Assembly: GCA_018608045.1 (NCBI GenBank)
Contig: JABBAI010000066.1
Coordinates: 1 to 33,164, forward strand
Reading direction: 5' to 3'
Source of the DNA: Octadecabacter sp.
GTDB taxonomy: Bacteria > Pseudomonadota > Alphaproteobacteria > Rhodobacterales > Rhodobacteraceae
DNA length: 33,164 bases
Shown here: positions 1 to 8,101 of the stretch, one piece after another
How positions within the stretch are numbered: the first letter of the stretch is position 1
Layout of the letters: each line of letters opens with the position of its first letter
The notes under the pieces: model-generated
The model's input: the letters and a program-made list of their open reading frames with translations, nothing else
Told to the model about the DNA's origin: nothing
Databases searched by the model: none
Translations under genes and position numbers: made by a program

Positions 1-93
1 TTCCAAGCCCAGCCGTCAAGACATCAAATTCGGCTTACGAAGGACTCGGAGTATAGCGTTAATTTATTAAAATTTCAAAAGGGGAATACTGAC

Positions 94-333
94 ATGAAAA
101 CTATTTTGACAAGTATTTTGGCGACGGTCGCCGCTGGTGCGGCTTTTGCGGGCGATGTAATCGCCTACGACACAGTGTCACCGTCAAGCGGAAGCAGCGA
201 CATGAACGCAGCACTTATTCTTTTGCTGATGGTCGGGCTCGTTGTTGCGACGGGTGGATTTCGCGGAACTGATCGCGCAAAGACGCAAGACACGGATGCG
301 TCCGATGATGATGACGTCATCATGAAGTTCTGA
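94..333 (+). CDS. Small secreted or membrane-anchored protein, 79 aa, function unknown
   Basis: I do not recognise a named family. Residues 1-19 look like a signal peptide (MKT start, hydrophobic Ala-rich core, AFA cleavage motif before Gly20). A second hydrophobic stretch at about residues 38-54 would make one membrane span, followed by a short hydrophilic tail rich in Asp. The mature protein is therefore probably a tiny inner-membrane protein with a charged cytoplasmic tail. Small proteins of this plan (signal peptide, short linker, one span) are common in Rhodobacteraceae. AAGGGG lies about seven bases before the ATG, which supports the start. The gene is convergent with the sterol-desaturase-like gene, with only 25 bp between stops, and no operon partner is visible. 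Confidence 0.7.
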   Translation: MKTILTSILATVAAGAAFAGDVIAYDTVSPSSGSSDMNAALILLLMVGLVVATGGFRGTDRAKTQDTDASDDDDVIMKF

Positions 334-358
334 TCCAAGTCTGCGTAGCGGTTGGGGA

Positions 359-1267
359 CTAACGTGAGGGTCCCAAAATCCGGCGCACAGGATCAATCAA
401 CAACGGGCCAAGCCGGTGCGTCATCAAAGGCGCGTCGGCTTCGTCGTCTAAGCCGAATGTCACGACCTCCTTTTCGCGGATGACATAAAGTGTGCCGAAC
501 ATCCAATCCCAGATCGCCAAAGCCTGACCGTAATTGCGGTTGAAATGACGTGGTTCGATGGAATGGTGCACTTGGTGCATCGCGGGCGAAATCAGCACAT
601 GTTCAAGCTTTGGGCCAAAGCTGATCCAGATGTGGGAATGCAAGAAATTGGTCACGGTCATATTCGTCAACACGACGAACGCATTTGCGCCCACAATTTC
701 GGCGATGCTTAGGTCCGGGGTGAACGTACCCACCATGAGCCCGAAAATCACGCCAAAGATGACCGTCGTCAGGGCGATCGATACCATACCCGACAGGGGA
801 TGCTGGCGATACGCGGTGAGCGGAGTGAGAACGGATGCGCTGTGATGAACCGCATGAAGCGGCCAGAGTGCCTTTGTGTCATGATGCAAGCGGTGGGTCC
901 AATAGTTGGTAAAGTCGGTTAGGACAAAGACGATCAGGGCAAGGGCAAGCGGGGATAGCGCCGCACTGTCTAAGGCCGTGCGCGGCACAAGCGACGCCAC
1001 CCAAGCCGCCACAGCAGGGACGGCGGCAAAACGTGCAAAGACCCCCAACACACCCAAAACGCGGTTGAACAGATATAATCCAAGATCAGCGCGCACTGAT
1101 TTGTGGGTCCAAATCGCGCGCGGAAGCAAAAACGCGATCAAGCCACCGGTTTCGCGCCGTATCAGATAGACCAACGCGCCAATCATGCCAAAACACGCCA
1201 AATAAATTGGCGAAAGCGCTTGTTCGATACTGAATGTCGCGAGAATGAAGTCTTTGATCTGATCCAT
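359..1267 (-). CDS. Sterol desaturase / fatty acid hydroxylase family membrane protein
   Basis: A membrane-bound di-iron oxygenase of the fatty acid hydroxylase superfamily, 302 aa. The family's histidine clusters are present in order: HRLHH (125-129), HAVHH (138-142) and HQVHH (231-235), with a further His in the HFN motif near 241. Several hydrophobic segments occur before residue 120 and between 160 and 205. Members hydroxylate or desaturate sterols, carotenoids, fatty acids or ornithine lipids, and the substrate cannot be told from sequence. The reading frame stays open further upstream over the divergent purM region. I chose the ATG giving MDQIKDFI because homologues start shortly before the first membrane span, although no clear Shine-Dalgarno sequence precedes it. 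It is divergent from purM. Confidence 0.85.
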   Translation of the reverse strand: MDQIKDFILATFSIEQALSPIYLACFGMIGALVYLIRRETGGLIAFLLPRAIWTHKSVRADLGLYLFNRVLGVLGVFARFAAVPAVAAWVASLVPRTALDSAALSPLALALIVFVLTDFTNYWTHRLHHDTKALWPLHAVHHSASVLTPLTAYRQHPLSGMVSIALTTVIFGVIFGLMVGTFTPDLSIAEIVGANAFVVLTNMTVTNFLHSHIWISFGPKLEHVLISPAMHQVHHSIEPRHFNRNYGQALAIWDWMFGTLYVIREKEVVTFGLDDEADAPLMTHRLGPLLIDPVRRILGPSR

Positions 1268-1346
1268 GGGGGGACGATGGCTGTATGGGCGCGCAGGGTC
1301 AAGATTTCGTGGACCAGATAAGGGACAGCAGTTGCCCGCCGGAGGT

Positions 1347-1364
1347 CTTTGCGCTATCGCAAAG
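1347..1364. promoter_or_regulatory. Inverted repeat in the purM leader
   Basis: CTTTGCG (1347-1353) and CGCAAAG (1358-1364) form a perfect 7-bp inverted repeat around CTAT, 27 bp before the purM ATG. It could be an operator for a purine regulator or a short RNA hairpin. A related CTTTG...CAAAG repeat lies before purC (12143-12161) but with a different spacer, so a shared regulator is only a suggestion. Confidence 0.4.
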
Positions 1365-1391
1365 CCCAACACCACAAAGGGGATGCGACAG

Positions 1392-2444
1392 ATGACAAAC
1401 GCTGGCAAAACAGGGCTTACATACGCGGATGCGGGCGTTGATATTGATGCGGGTAATGCGTTGATTGATCGTATTAAACCCGCAGCAAAACGCACGAACC
1501 GCCCCGGTGTGATGGCGGGTTTGGGTGGCTTTGGCGCGATGTTTGACCTCAAGGGCGCGGGGTATAGCGACCCGATCCTTGTTGGCGCGACGGACGGTGT
1601 TGGCACCAAGCTGCGCATCGCGATTGATACCGGAAATGTGGACGGCGTTGGCATTGACCTTGTGGCGATGTGCGTCAATGATCTGGTGTGCCAAGGCGCT
1701 GAACCTTTGTTTTTCCTCGACTACTTTGCGACCGGTAAGCTTGAGCTTGATCAGGCCACGCGCATCATCAACGGCATTGCCAAGGGCTGTGAGCAGTCTG
1801 GATGTGCGTTGATTGGTGGCGAAACCGCTGAAATGCCGGGCATGTATCCCGAAGGTGATTTTGACCTTGCGGGTTTCAGCGTCGGTGCGATGGAGCGTGG
1901 CACAGACATCCCGCGTGGCGTGGTTGAAGGTGATATCCTGATCGGGTTGGGGTCAAACGGCGTTCATTCCAATGGGTATTCGCTGGTGCGCAAGGTTGTT
2001 GAACAGTCCGGCCTTGATTGGTCAGATCCATCCCCATTTGGCGATGGCACTTTGGGGGAGGCGCTACTTGCCCCCACGACCCTTTATGTCAAAGGCTGTG
2101 TGGACGCGTTGAAGCAAACGGACGCAGTGCACGCATTGGCCCATATCACAGGCGGTGGTTTGACGGAAAACCTGCCGCGTGTTTTGCCCGAAGGCCTTGG
2201 TGCGGATGTGGAGCTGAACGCATGGCCTTTGCCGCCCGTATTCAAGTGGTTGATGGGGCAGGCGGGACTTGCACAGTCTGAAATGCTCAAGACGTTTAAC
2301 TGCGGCATCGGCATGGTGGCTGTGGTTGCGCGTGATCAGGCACAGGCCGTTGGCGATATTTTTGATGCGGCGGGCCACGATGTCTGTGTGATTGGTCAGG
2401 TCACGAAAGGCGACGGCGTGCGCTATTCCAGAGAACTCGCATGA
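1392..2444 (+). CDS. purM: Phosphoribosylformylglycinamidine cyclo-ligase (AIR synthetase)
   Basis: Catalyses ATP-dependent closure of FGAM to aminoimidazole ribonucleotide, the fifth step of purine synthesis, in the cytoplasm. The 350-residue protein shows the family's N-terminal [13 protein letters not shown] motif, the glycine-rich GGFGAMFDL segment, the [10 protein letters not shown] nucleotide/phosphate loop and [11 protein letters not shown], and ends in the usual C-terminal domain ([16 protein letters not shown]). Length matches the family. An upstream in-frame ATG at 1383 exists, but the start at 1392 is preceded by AAAGGGG at a good distance and gives the normal N-terminus. The stop overlaps the purN start in ATGA, so the two are probably translationally coupled. 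Confidence 0.97.
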   Translation: MTNAGKTGLTYADAGVDIDAGNALIDRIKPAAKRTNRPGVMAGLGGFGAMFDLKGAGYSDPILVGATDGVGTKLRIAIDTGNVDGVGIDLVAMCVNDLVCQGAEPLFFLDYFATGKLELDQATRIINGIAKGCEQSGCALIGGETAEMPGMYPEGDFDLAGFSVGAMERGTDIPRGVVEGDILIGLGSNGVHSNGYSLVRKVVEQSGLDWSDPSPFGDGTLGEALLAPTTLYVKGCVDALKQTDAVHALAHITGGGLTENLPRVLPEGLGADVELNAWPLPPVFKWLMGQAGLAQSEMLKTFNCGIGMVAVVARDQAQAVGDIFDAAGHDVCVIGQVTKGDGVRYSRELA

Positions 2445-3049
2445 AACGCGTCGCCATCCTGATTTCGGGGGGCGGCAGCAACATGGTGGCTCTGGCCAAT
2501 TCGATGACGGGGGACCACGCGGCGCGCCCGGTGTTGGTGGTGTCCAACGACGCGGCGGCGGTGGGGCTGGCTAAGGCACGTGACCTTTCAATTGCGACAG
2601 ATGTGGTGGATCATCGCGAATTTGGCAAAGATCGTGCCGCGTTTGAAGACGTTCTGGCCACCAAGCTTGAGGACGCACAGCCAGACATCATCTGTCTGGC
2701 CGGATTTATGCGCATTTTGACCGAAGGGTTCACGGCGCGCTACGAGGGGCGGATGCTGAACATTCATCCATCGCTTTTACCAAAATACAAAGGGCTGCAC
2801 ACTCATCAACGCGCACTGGATGCGGGCGATGATGTGCATGGTTGTTCGGTCCATGAAGTCACCTCCGCTCTCGATGATGGGCCCATATTGGGTCAGGCAC
2901 GGATTGCGGTGACGGCGCAGGACACGGCCGATATACTCGCCGCGCGGCTTTTGCCGTTTGAACATGCTCTCTATGTGGCGGTCTTGCGGCGGTATGCTGC
3001 GGGGGATCGCCGCATGGTGCATTTGCCCTTTGATCCTGTAGGGCTTTAA
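2441..3049 (+). CDS. purN: Phosphoribosylglycinamide formyltransferase 1
   Basis: Transfers a formyl group from 10-formyl-tetrahydrofolate to GAR, the third step of purine synthesis. The 202-residue protein has the N-terminal phosphate-binding loop ISGGGSNM, the catalytic NIHPSLLP motif (Asn and His of the Asn-His-Asp triad) and the [15 protein letters not shown] segment that carries the catalytic Asp. Length is normal for the folate-dependent enzyme. It overlaps the end of purM by four bases, the common purMN arrangement. A 72-bp gap separates it from rnd; a GC-rich 5-bp hairpin near 3088-3104 lacks a T-tract, so I do not call a terminator there. Confidence 0.97.
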   Translation: MKRVAILISGGGSNMVALANSMTGDHAARPVLVVSNDAAAVGLAKARDLSIATDVVDHREFGKDRAAFEDVLATKLEDAQPDIICLAGFMRILTEGFTARYEGRMLNIHPSLLPKYKGLHTHQRALDAGDDVHGCSVHEVTSALDDGPILGQARIAVTAQDTADILAARLLPFEHALYVAVLRRYAAGDRRMVHLPFDPVGL

Positions 3050-3121
3050 CTCGCGCCAATGCTCGCCTAGTGTGCATCAACGCGCGGGTGTCCCCGCCTC
3101 AAGCCACATGAAAAGGCCCAG

Positions 3122-4279
3122 ATGAAGACCATCACAACAACTGCCGACCTCGCCGCGTTTTGTACTGAGGCCGCGAAATATCCATACGTCACCGTCGACA
3201 CAGAATTCCTGCGCGAGCGGACGTATTATTCCAAACTTTGTCTTATCCAGCTTGCCTTTATGGGCGACGGGGAAGATGACGCTGTGTTGGTGGACCCGTT
3301 GTCAGACGGGCTTGATCTTGCGCCCTTGTATGAGCTTTTCAAAAATCCAGACGTTGTGAAAGTGTTCCACGCAGCCCGTCAGGATTTGGAAATTTTCTTT
3401 GTGGACCAGGGTGTTATTCCAGTACCATTGTTTGACACGCAAGTGGCCGCGATGGTCTGCGGGTTTGGCGAACAGGCGGGATATGAAACGCTTGTGCGCA
3501 AAATTGCCAAGGACGAGGTGGATAAATCGTCCCGCTTTACCGATTGGTCGCGCCGCCCTTTGACGGATGCGCAAAAGACCTACGCGCTTGCTGATGTGAC
3601 CCATTTGCGGGTCATCTACGAATTTCTGTCGCAAGAGTTGGAAAAAACCGAACGCCAAAAATGGGTCGCCGAAGAGATGGGAATTCTGAACGATCCTGCG
3701 ACCTATCAGGCCGATCCCGACACGGCGTGGAAACGGGTGAAGACCCGCACGAATTCTACGAAATTCCTGTCCATCGTACGCGAATTGGCCCGCTTTCGCG
3801 AAACCTACGCGCAGGCGCGGAATATACCACGCAATCGCGTCTTCAAGGACGATGCATTAGTGGAACTGGCGTCAACCAAACCGGCATCCGAAAAGGACTT
3901 AGGGCGGTCACGGTTGTTGTTGCGCGAAGCGCGCCGCGGTGACATCGCGGACGGCATTTTGAATGCGGTGAAGGTGGGTCTTGCCGCCGATCCGGAAAAC
4001 GCACCAAAGATCGATACACGTCGTGAAAAGCTGCAAGTGAACCCAGCACTGGCTGACATGCTGCGTGTGTTGGTAAAAGCAAAAGCCGACCAAAGCGGTG
4101 TTGCGCAAAAATTGATCGCAACCAGTGCCGATTTGGACGCTATGGCAGGGGGGCTGCGCGATGTTGTGGCCCTGCGCGGCTGGCGCAAAGAAGTGTTTGG
4201 CGCGGATGCGTTGCGGCTGTGCGAAGGTCAGATCGGCCTTGCTGTGCAGGGCGAAAAGGTCGTCACTTTCGATATTTAG
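3122..4279 (+). CDS. rnd: Ribonuclease D
   Basis: A 3'-5' exoribonuclease of the DEDD superfamily that trims tRNA and other stable RNA 3' ends. The 385-residue protein has the N-terminal exonuclease domain: motif I VDTEFLRE (Asp26 and Glu28 as metal ligands), motif II KVFHAARQDLEIF and motif III around YALADVTHLRVIY. An HRDC-like helical domain follows (about residues 210-290), with the ARFRETYAQARNIPRNRVFKDD pattern typical of RNase D. Length is as expected. The start is preceded by AAAAGG. It follows purN on the same strand and is convergent with a lipoprotein gene, leaving six bases between stops. Confidence 0.95.
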   Translation: MKTITTTADLAAFCTEAAKYPYVTVDTEFLRERTYYSKLCLIQLAFMGDGEDDAVLVDPLSDGLDLAPLYELFKNPDVVKVFHAARQDLEIFFVDQGVIPVPLFDTQVAAMVCGFGEQAGYETLVRKIAKDEVDKSSRFTDWSRRPLTDAQKTYALADVTHLRVIYEFLSQELEKTERQKWVAEEMGILNDPATYQADPDTAWKRVKTRTNSTKFLSIVRELARFRETYAQARNIPRNRVFKDDALVELASTKPASEKDLGRSRLLLREARRGDIADGILNAVKVGLAADPENAPKIDTRREKLQVNPALADMLRVLVKAKADQSGVAQKLIATSADLDAMAGGLRDVVALRGWRKEVFGADALRLCEGQIGLAVQGEKVVTFDI

Positions 4280-4285
4280 GCGCGG

Positions 4286-4771
4286 TTAACGGCCTGACGT
4301 ACGTGCGTTCGTTGCGGCCTGAACCCGCACGGACCTGATGCCCGCAAGCGTTGTTGTATCAATGATGTAGCCTGCGTTGATTTCACGGGATCGCGCGCTG
4401 CCTTGCGCCTGAAATCCTGTCGGGGCTTGGGCGCGGAATTCAAGCATCAAAACACCATTTGAAATCCCGACCTCGACCAATTCGGCGTTGAAATAGCCTT
4501 GCGTGGGGGCGACGCCCGTTGCGCGGACAATGGCACCGCTTGGCGCGCGATCAATAGACAATGCAGTGATGGTTTGCACCATGGGGCGGCTGTCGACGAT
4601 CGCGACGCGGCGGCCTTCTGGAACGAGGGGGCGGCGGTCAGCGGGGGCCACTGCAGTGGTTTCCGTGCTGTTGCCAAACCAGTTAAACGGGTTGAGGCGG
4701 CTGTCGGAAATCCGTGCGCAACCCGACAAGGTCAGCAATACGGCTGTGCTTAGAAGTGTGGTGCGCAACAT
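4286..4771 (-). CDS. Putative lipoprotein, 161 aa, function unknown
   Basis: The N-terminus is a lipoprotein signal peptide: a short basic start, a hydrophobic stretch and the lipobox LSGC with the acylated Cys at residue 18. The next residue is Ala, which does not signal inner-membrane retention, so outer-membrane sorting is plausible. After a Pro/Asn-rich linker (PFNWFG) comes a small soluble domain of about 100 residues that includes MVQTITALSIDRAPSGAIVR and GYIIDTTTLAGIRSVRVQ, rich in beta-strand pattern. I recognise it only as a conserved hypothetical of roseobacters. GAGGA lies seven bases before the ATG. It is divergent from sufE and convergent with rnd. Confidence 0.75.
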   Translation of the reverse strand: MLRTTLLSTAVLLTLSGCARISDSRLNPFNWFGNSTETTAVAPADRRPLVPEGRRVAIVDSRPMVQTITALSIDRAPSGAIVRATGVAPTQGYFNAELVEVGISNGVLMLEFRAQAPTGFQAQGSARSREINAGYIIDTTTLAGIRSVRVQAATNARTSGR

Positions 4772-4891
4772 GGTGGGTCCTCGTGATCGTAATGTTACCC
4801 ACTTGCTAGCCCAAACTGTGGCCTATGAAAAGCAGGCACTGGACGAATGGTGATGGGCGTCCTAGATCGTTGGAGACATCAGGAGTGACCC

Positions 4892-5293
4892 ATGGCTAGC
4901 GACGCCTTCGAAGAGATTGCCGAAACCTTTGAATTTCTGGACGACTGGGAAGACCGGTACGCCCACGTCATCGACATGGGCCGCGAAATGGAACCGCTGG
5001 AGGACGCCTTTAAGGTGCCCGCGATGAAGGTTGATGGCTGTGCGTCCCAAGTGTGGTTGGTGCCGTCTGTTGAGGATGGTGTGTTCACGTTCAAAGGCGC
5101 GTCTGATGCCATGATCGTCAGTGGCCTGATCGCGATTTTGCGCGCGCTTTATAATGGGTTGCCTGCCAGCGACGTGCCTAGGGTGGATGCCCGCGCCGCG
5201 TTTGAACGCCTTGGTCTGAATGATCATTTATCAGCGCAGCGGTCTAACGGTCTGCGTGCAATGATTGAACGTATTCAATCCGTTACGTCCTGA
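4892..5293 (+). CDS. sufE: Cysteine desulfuration protein SufE
   Basis: A sulfur acceptor that takes persulfide sulfur from the cysteine desulfurase SufS and passes it to the SufBCD scaffold for Fe-S cluster assembly in the cytoplasm. The 133-residue protein is full length, and the catalytic cysteine is Cys50 in KVDGCASQVWLV, the family signature. The C-terminal LIAILRALYNGLP and FERLGLNDHLSAQRSNGLRAM segments also match SufE. AGGAG seven bases before the ATG supports the start. No other suf genes are in the window, so this is a stand-alone copy. It may instead pair with another desulfurase, as CsdE does, but the sequence does not decide. Confidence 0.95.
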   Translation: MASDAFEEIAETFEFLDDWEDRYAHVIDMGREMEPLEDAFKVPAMKVDGCASQVWLVPSVEDGVFTFKGASDAMIVSGLIAILRALYNGLPASDVPRVDARAAFERLGLNDHLSAQRSNGLRAMIERIQSVTS

Positions 5294-5344
5294 GTGTCGG
5301 CACGGCACTGTTTGCTGACGCAAAGGCGCCCGCCCGCTGCACCC

Positions 5345-5968
5345 TTATTTCAATGCTTCTAGCGTGGTCGCAAGGTCGCCGTACCCTGTGAGGCGGCGTT
5401 CAAACGCGAGGCCCAGCCGTTTTGCGTGCTGTTGTGCCAGCGCGGTCAACGCGGGATCATCCGTTTGGGCTTGATAGACCAGCGATTTGTAGTTGCCGAA
5501 ATACATGTCGCGCAGTTCGGGGTGGCGATCTAGGCCGAGGGGTTTGACCACAAAGGCATCGAATTGGCGCACGAGGAAATCGGTCAGGAAGAAGCTGAAC
5601 ACTTCGTCCTTTTTGGCAAACTCCGCGTTGCCCTCAAAGAACGAATAACAGTGCGGGCCTTCAACCATGTCCACACCAAGATCAGCGCATTTCTTGGCCA
5701 GCAGCCCGCCGGTGCCACAATCGGCATAGACGACGAACACCTGCGCATAGGCGTCACGATGTTTCAGCACGGCCTGTTCGACCGCGTCGGGGATTTTTTC
5801 GGGATGCACATGTAAAATGGCGGGCAAGCAGTGCAGATCCATATGGGACCAGCTGTTAATCTTGATCAGATCAAGGATTTCACGCGCCAGTGCCCCACAG
5901 GCGAGCAGCAAAATCCGCCCATCGCCCTGCGGCGCAAGGCCCGTTGTAGTGAGGGTTTGATCATCCAT
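5345..5968 (-). CDS. DUF1638 family protein, probably linked to corrinoid methyl transfer
   Basis: A 207-residue cytoplasmic protein of the DUF1638 family. Visible features are the N-terminal LLLACGALAREILDLI, the motif VVYADCGTGG with a conserved Cys, EGPHCYSFFEGN with another Cys and His, and a C-terminal DMYFGNYKSLVYQ segment; these Cys/His positions could bind metal or cobalamin intermediates. From general knowledge, DUF1638 genes occur beside corrinoid methyltransferase genes in alphaproteobacteria and methanogens. Here the corrinoid protein and a homocysteine methyltransferase lie just upstream on the same strand, which supports an accessory role in cobalamin-dependent methyl transfer. 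It overlaps the glutathione-transferase gene by eight bases, so both are likely read from one mRNA. Confidence 0.85.
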   Translation of the reverse strand: MDDQTLTTTGLAPQGDGRILLLACGALAREILDLIKINSWSHMDLHCLPAILHVHPEKIPDAVEQAVLKHRDAYAQVFVVYADCGTGGLLAKKCADLGVDMVEGPHCYSFFEGNAEFAKKDEVFSFFLTDFLVRQFDAFVVKPLGLDRHPELRDMYFGNYKSLVYQAQTDDPALTALAQQHAKRLGLAFERRLTGYGDLATTLEALK

Positions 5969-6569
5969 CGGTCAGTTTGAGGGTACGCATAACGGCCGGA
6001 CGGGCCTGCATTGCGGCAAAGTGGGCTGCCAGTTTCGGGTAGTCCGCAATATCAACGCCATCTTTGGGCAGCCAGCAGCAGACGTTGAACAAATGGATGT
6101 CTGCCACGGAATAGTCACCCACGAACCATCCGTTATCTGGTAGGCTGCTTTCCACATGGGCGCAGCTGGCGTTCATGGTTTCGGGAACTTTGGCGGCCAT
6201 GGACGCGTGTGCGGCTGGATCATCGGACCAGCGTTCCCCGCGCACGCCGTGGGCGTGGTTCGGGTGCATTGTAGAGGCGAGGTAGCTCATCATTTCGCGC
6301 ACTTTGGCGCGGGCGAATGTGTCTGCGGGCATCAATTGCCCCGATAGGTCCGCAATATATTCTAGAATTGCGGGGGCTTCGGTCAAAACACCATGATCGC
6401 CCGTCAGCGCCGGAACGCGTCCTTTGGGGTTTACGGCCAAATAGTCGGCTTTGCGTTGATCGTTACTCGCAAAGCTGAGCCATTGGATGGTGTGAGAGAT
6501 CCCCGTTTCCTCAAGCGCGATATGGGGCGCCAGCGCGACGGTGTAGGGAGCAACAAATAGGGTCAGCAT
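5961..6569 (-). CDS. Glutathione S-transferase family protein
   Basis: A 202-residue two-domain protein. The N-terminal thioredoxin-like domain has the pattern YTVALAPHIALEE, then NPKGRVPALTGDHGVLTEAPAILEYIADL, where the cis-Pro of RVPAL and the Glu-Ala pair form the glutathione site. The C-terminal helical domain ends with the GDYSVADIHLF N-capping motif typical of GSTs. Substrate is unknown. I placed the start at the ATG giving MLTLFVAP; an upstream in-frame TTG at 6579-6581 would add four residues but has no Shine-Dalgarno sequence. It lies between the corrinoid protein and DUF1638 on one strand, so a detoxifying or redox role near the methyl-transfer genes is possible but unproven. Confidence 0.9.
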   Translation of the reverse strand: MLTLFVAPYTVALAPHIALEETGISHTIQWLSFASNDQRKADYLAVNPKGRVPALTGDHGVLTEAPAILEYIADLSGQLMPADTFARAKVREMMSYLASTMHPNHAHGVRGERWSDDPAAHASMAAKVPETMNASCAHVESSLPDNGWFVGDYSVADIHLFNVCCWLPKDGVDIADYPKLAAHFAAMQARPAVMRTLKLTDG

Positions 6570-6588
6570 CGTTTGGTCCAATCATGCA

Positions 6589-6623
6589 AAAGCGCGCAGC
6601 GGGGTGACCACTGCGCGCGCTTT
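6589..6623 (-). terminator. GC-rich hairpin between the corrinoid and GST genes
   Basis: AAAGCGCGC (6589-6597) pairs with GCGCGCTTT (6615-6623). An alternative register pairs GCGCGCAG (6592-6599) with CTGCGCGC (6611-6618). Read on the minus strand, the first register ends in a short TTTT run. It could terminate or attenuate transcription after the corrinoid gene, lowering expression of the GST and DUF1638 genes. The T-tract is short, so this is moderate evidence. Confidence 0.5.
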
Positions 6624-6641
6624 GTAAAAGTGTCAGCGGTT

Positions 6642-7346
6642 TTAAGCAGTAGCGCCTTGGTTGTGCTTACGGGCCATAAACGTCTTGGCCGTTTCAACAG
6701 CCACAGCCGCGTCACGACAATAGGCGTCAGCCCCGATGGCTTTGCCAAATTCTTCGTTCAAGGGCGCGCCACCAACCAACACCACATAATCATCGCGAAT
6801 ACCTTTTTCGATCATCGTGTCGATCACGACTTTCATGTAGGGCATTGTGGTCGTCAGCAGGGCGGACATGCCGAGGATATCGGGTTCTTCCGCTGCAATC
6901 GCCTCTAGGTAGGATTCGACCGCATTGTTGATGCCAAGATCAACGACTTCAAAACCGGCGCCTTCCATCATCATCGATACAAGGTTTTTGCCGATGTCGT
7001 GAATATCGCCTTTGACCGTTCCGATGACCATTTTACCAACGCGCGGTGCGCCTGTTTCGGCCAACAGCGGCTTAAGGATGAACATGCCGCCTTTCATGGC
7101 GTTCGCGGCCAAAAGAACCTCTGGCACAAACAAAATACCGTCGCGGAAGTCGTGGCCAACAATCGTCATGCCGCCGACAAGTGCTTTGGTCAGAATATCA
7201 TAGGGAATCCAGCCGCGATCCAGCAGGATGTGCACGGATTCTTCGATTTCTTCCTTCAGGCCATCATACAGGTCATCGAACATTTGCGCGACGAGGTCGT
7301 CGTCGTTCAGCTCGCTCAGGATGATGTCGTCTTGGTCGTCTGACAT
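6642..7346 (-). CDS. Corrinoid (B12-binding) methyl-carrier protein
   Basis: A 234-residue cobalamin-binding protein of the MtbC/MtaC and MetH-module type. Residues 1-95 form the helical cap domain (EEIEESVHILLDRGWIPYDIL, GHDFRDGILFVPEVLLAANAM). Residues about 104-225 form the Rossmann B12 domain with D114-I-H116-D-I-G119, whose His replaces dimethylbenzimidazole as the lower cobalt ligand, then SALLTTT (161-167) and GGAPL (192-196). It carries a methyl group between partner methyltransferases. With a homocysteine methyltransferase about 1.4 kb upstream on the same strand and DUF1638 downstream, I infer it is the cobalamin module of a split methionine synthase. A role in methylamine or glycine-betaine demethylation is the alternative. 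Confidence 0.92.
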   Translation of the reverse strand: MSDDQDDIILSELNDDDLVAQMFDDLYDGLKEEIEESVHILLDRGWIPYDILTKALVGGMTIVGHDFRDGILFVPEVLLAANAMKGGMFILKPLLAETGAPRVGKMVIGTVKGDIHDIGKNLVSMMMEGAGFEVVDLGINNAVESYLEAIAAEEPDILGMSALLTTTMPYMKVVIDTMIEKGIRDDYVVLVGGAPLNEEFGKAIGADAYCRDAAVAVETAKTFMARKHNQGATA

Positions 7347-7378
7347 GGGGGAACCCTTTGATCTTGTTTACCGGATTT

Positions 7379-7417
7379 GGTCGCAATTGTCGCAACCGGT
7401 CTGGGACATTTGCGACA
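7379..7417. promoter_or_regulatory. Repeated GTCGCAA elements upstream of the corrinoid gene
   Basis: GGTCGCAA (7379-7386) and TGTCGCAA (7388-7395) stand in tandem, and TTGCGACA (7410-7417) is an exact inverted copy of the second, 14 bases away. The set lies 33-71 bp before the corrinoid gene start on the minus strand. Three copies of a 7-mer in under 40 bp suggest an operator array. I do not recognise the regulator. Confidence 0.45.
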
Positions 7418-7480
7418 TTGATTGCCTATACAGCGACCGTTACGCAAATGAATACTTTGCGCCATAATAATGTGATTGCT

Positions 7481-8083
7481 TCATGGTGACCGGTAGCGCC
7501 GCGCTGCAAACACCGTTGCGGCCACAATTGTGCCGGCCAAAAGGGTCTTGGACATCACCTCCATAGCGCCTTCGATCTGAATCGCATGGAGGGCTGTGGC
7601 GATCACAACAATGCTGGCGATGCTTTGATGCAGACGTTTCCAAGAACGGGGACGCATGGGTAATTTCAGGCGCGTCATTGCAAGCAGTGCCGTCAGGACC
7701 GCCCCCCAAAGTGCCACAACGCCAAACAGCGAAAACCATGTTGGCGCGCGCAGCAACGAGGCGTCGATCGTGTCTGGGGGGCTGACAAAATAGAGGCCGA
7801 CAACATGGGCGAGGATCAAAATCAGGATACTTGCCCCGATGATGCGGTGCCAGCGCCGCGCGGTTGCGGGGGCGATTAGCGCGCGGACGGGGCACGCGAG
7901 GAGGGGTTGCAGCACGAACAGGGACATCGCGACGATGCCTGCAAAGCCCGCGGCGATATACAGTGGGCCGCGATACGCAAGGTATGGGCTGGTGGTTGCA
8001 AGTGCAATTGGCACTACCATCGCGGCGATCACAACACCCCACAGAAAAAAGGCGGTCAGGCGTGTTGTCACATCTGTTTCCAA
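7481..8083 (-). CDS. Ferric-reductase-like haem membrane protein (YedZ/MsrQ type)
   Basis: A 200-residue integral membrane protein with about six hydrophobic segments and the ferric-reductase-like transmembrane domain pattern. Two His pairs, each 14 residues apart, are visible: His79/His93 in the WHRIIGASILILILAH stretch and His152/His166 in the WKRLHQSIASIVVIATALH stretch. In this superfamily such pairs ligate b-type haem across the membrane. There is no FAD/NADPH domain, as in MsrQ. The gene starts 18 bp after the dioxygenase-like gene on the same strand, so the two form an operon. By analogy with MsrPQ, it may pass electrons from the quinone pool or a cytoplasmic flavoprotein to the Tat-exported partner; that link is inference. 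Confidence 0.8.
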   Translation of the reverse strand: METDVTTRLTAFFLWGVVIAAMVVPIALATTSPYLAYRGPLYIAAGFAGIVAMSLFVLQPLLACPVRALIAPATARRWHRIIGASILILILAHVVGLYFVSPPDTIDASLLRAPTWFSLFGVVALWGAVLTALLAMTRLKLPMRPRSWKRLHQSIASIVVIATALHAIQIEGAMEVMSKTLLAGTIVAATVFAARRYRSP

Positions 8084-8101
8084 CGCTTCGGTGCCTTTGT
8101 G

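Noticed and set aside
308-323. 16-bp perfect palindrome ATGATGACGTCATCAT near the end of the first small gene
   Set aside because: It lies inside the Asp-rich coding tail, where repeated GAT/GAC codons easily make such symmetry, and it has no T-tract or promoter position.
359-1678. A 439-residue frame covering the sterol-desaturase-like gene
   Set aside because: The extra N-terminal part runs antisense through the purM start, has no family similarity and precedes the natural start near 1267.
3088-3104. GCGGG-TGTC-CCCGC hairpin after purN
   Set aside because: Only five base pairs with no T-tract; too weak to call a terminator.
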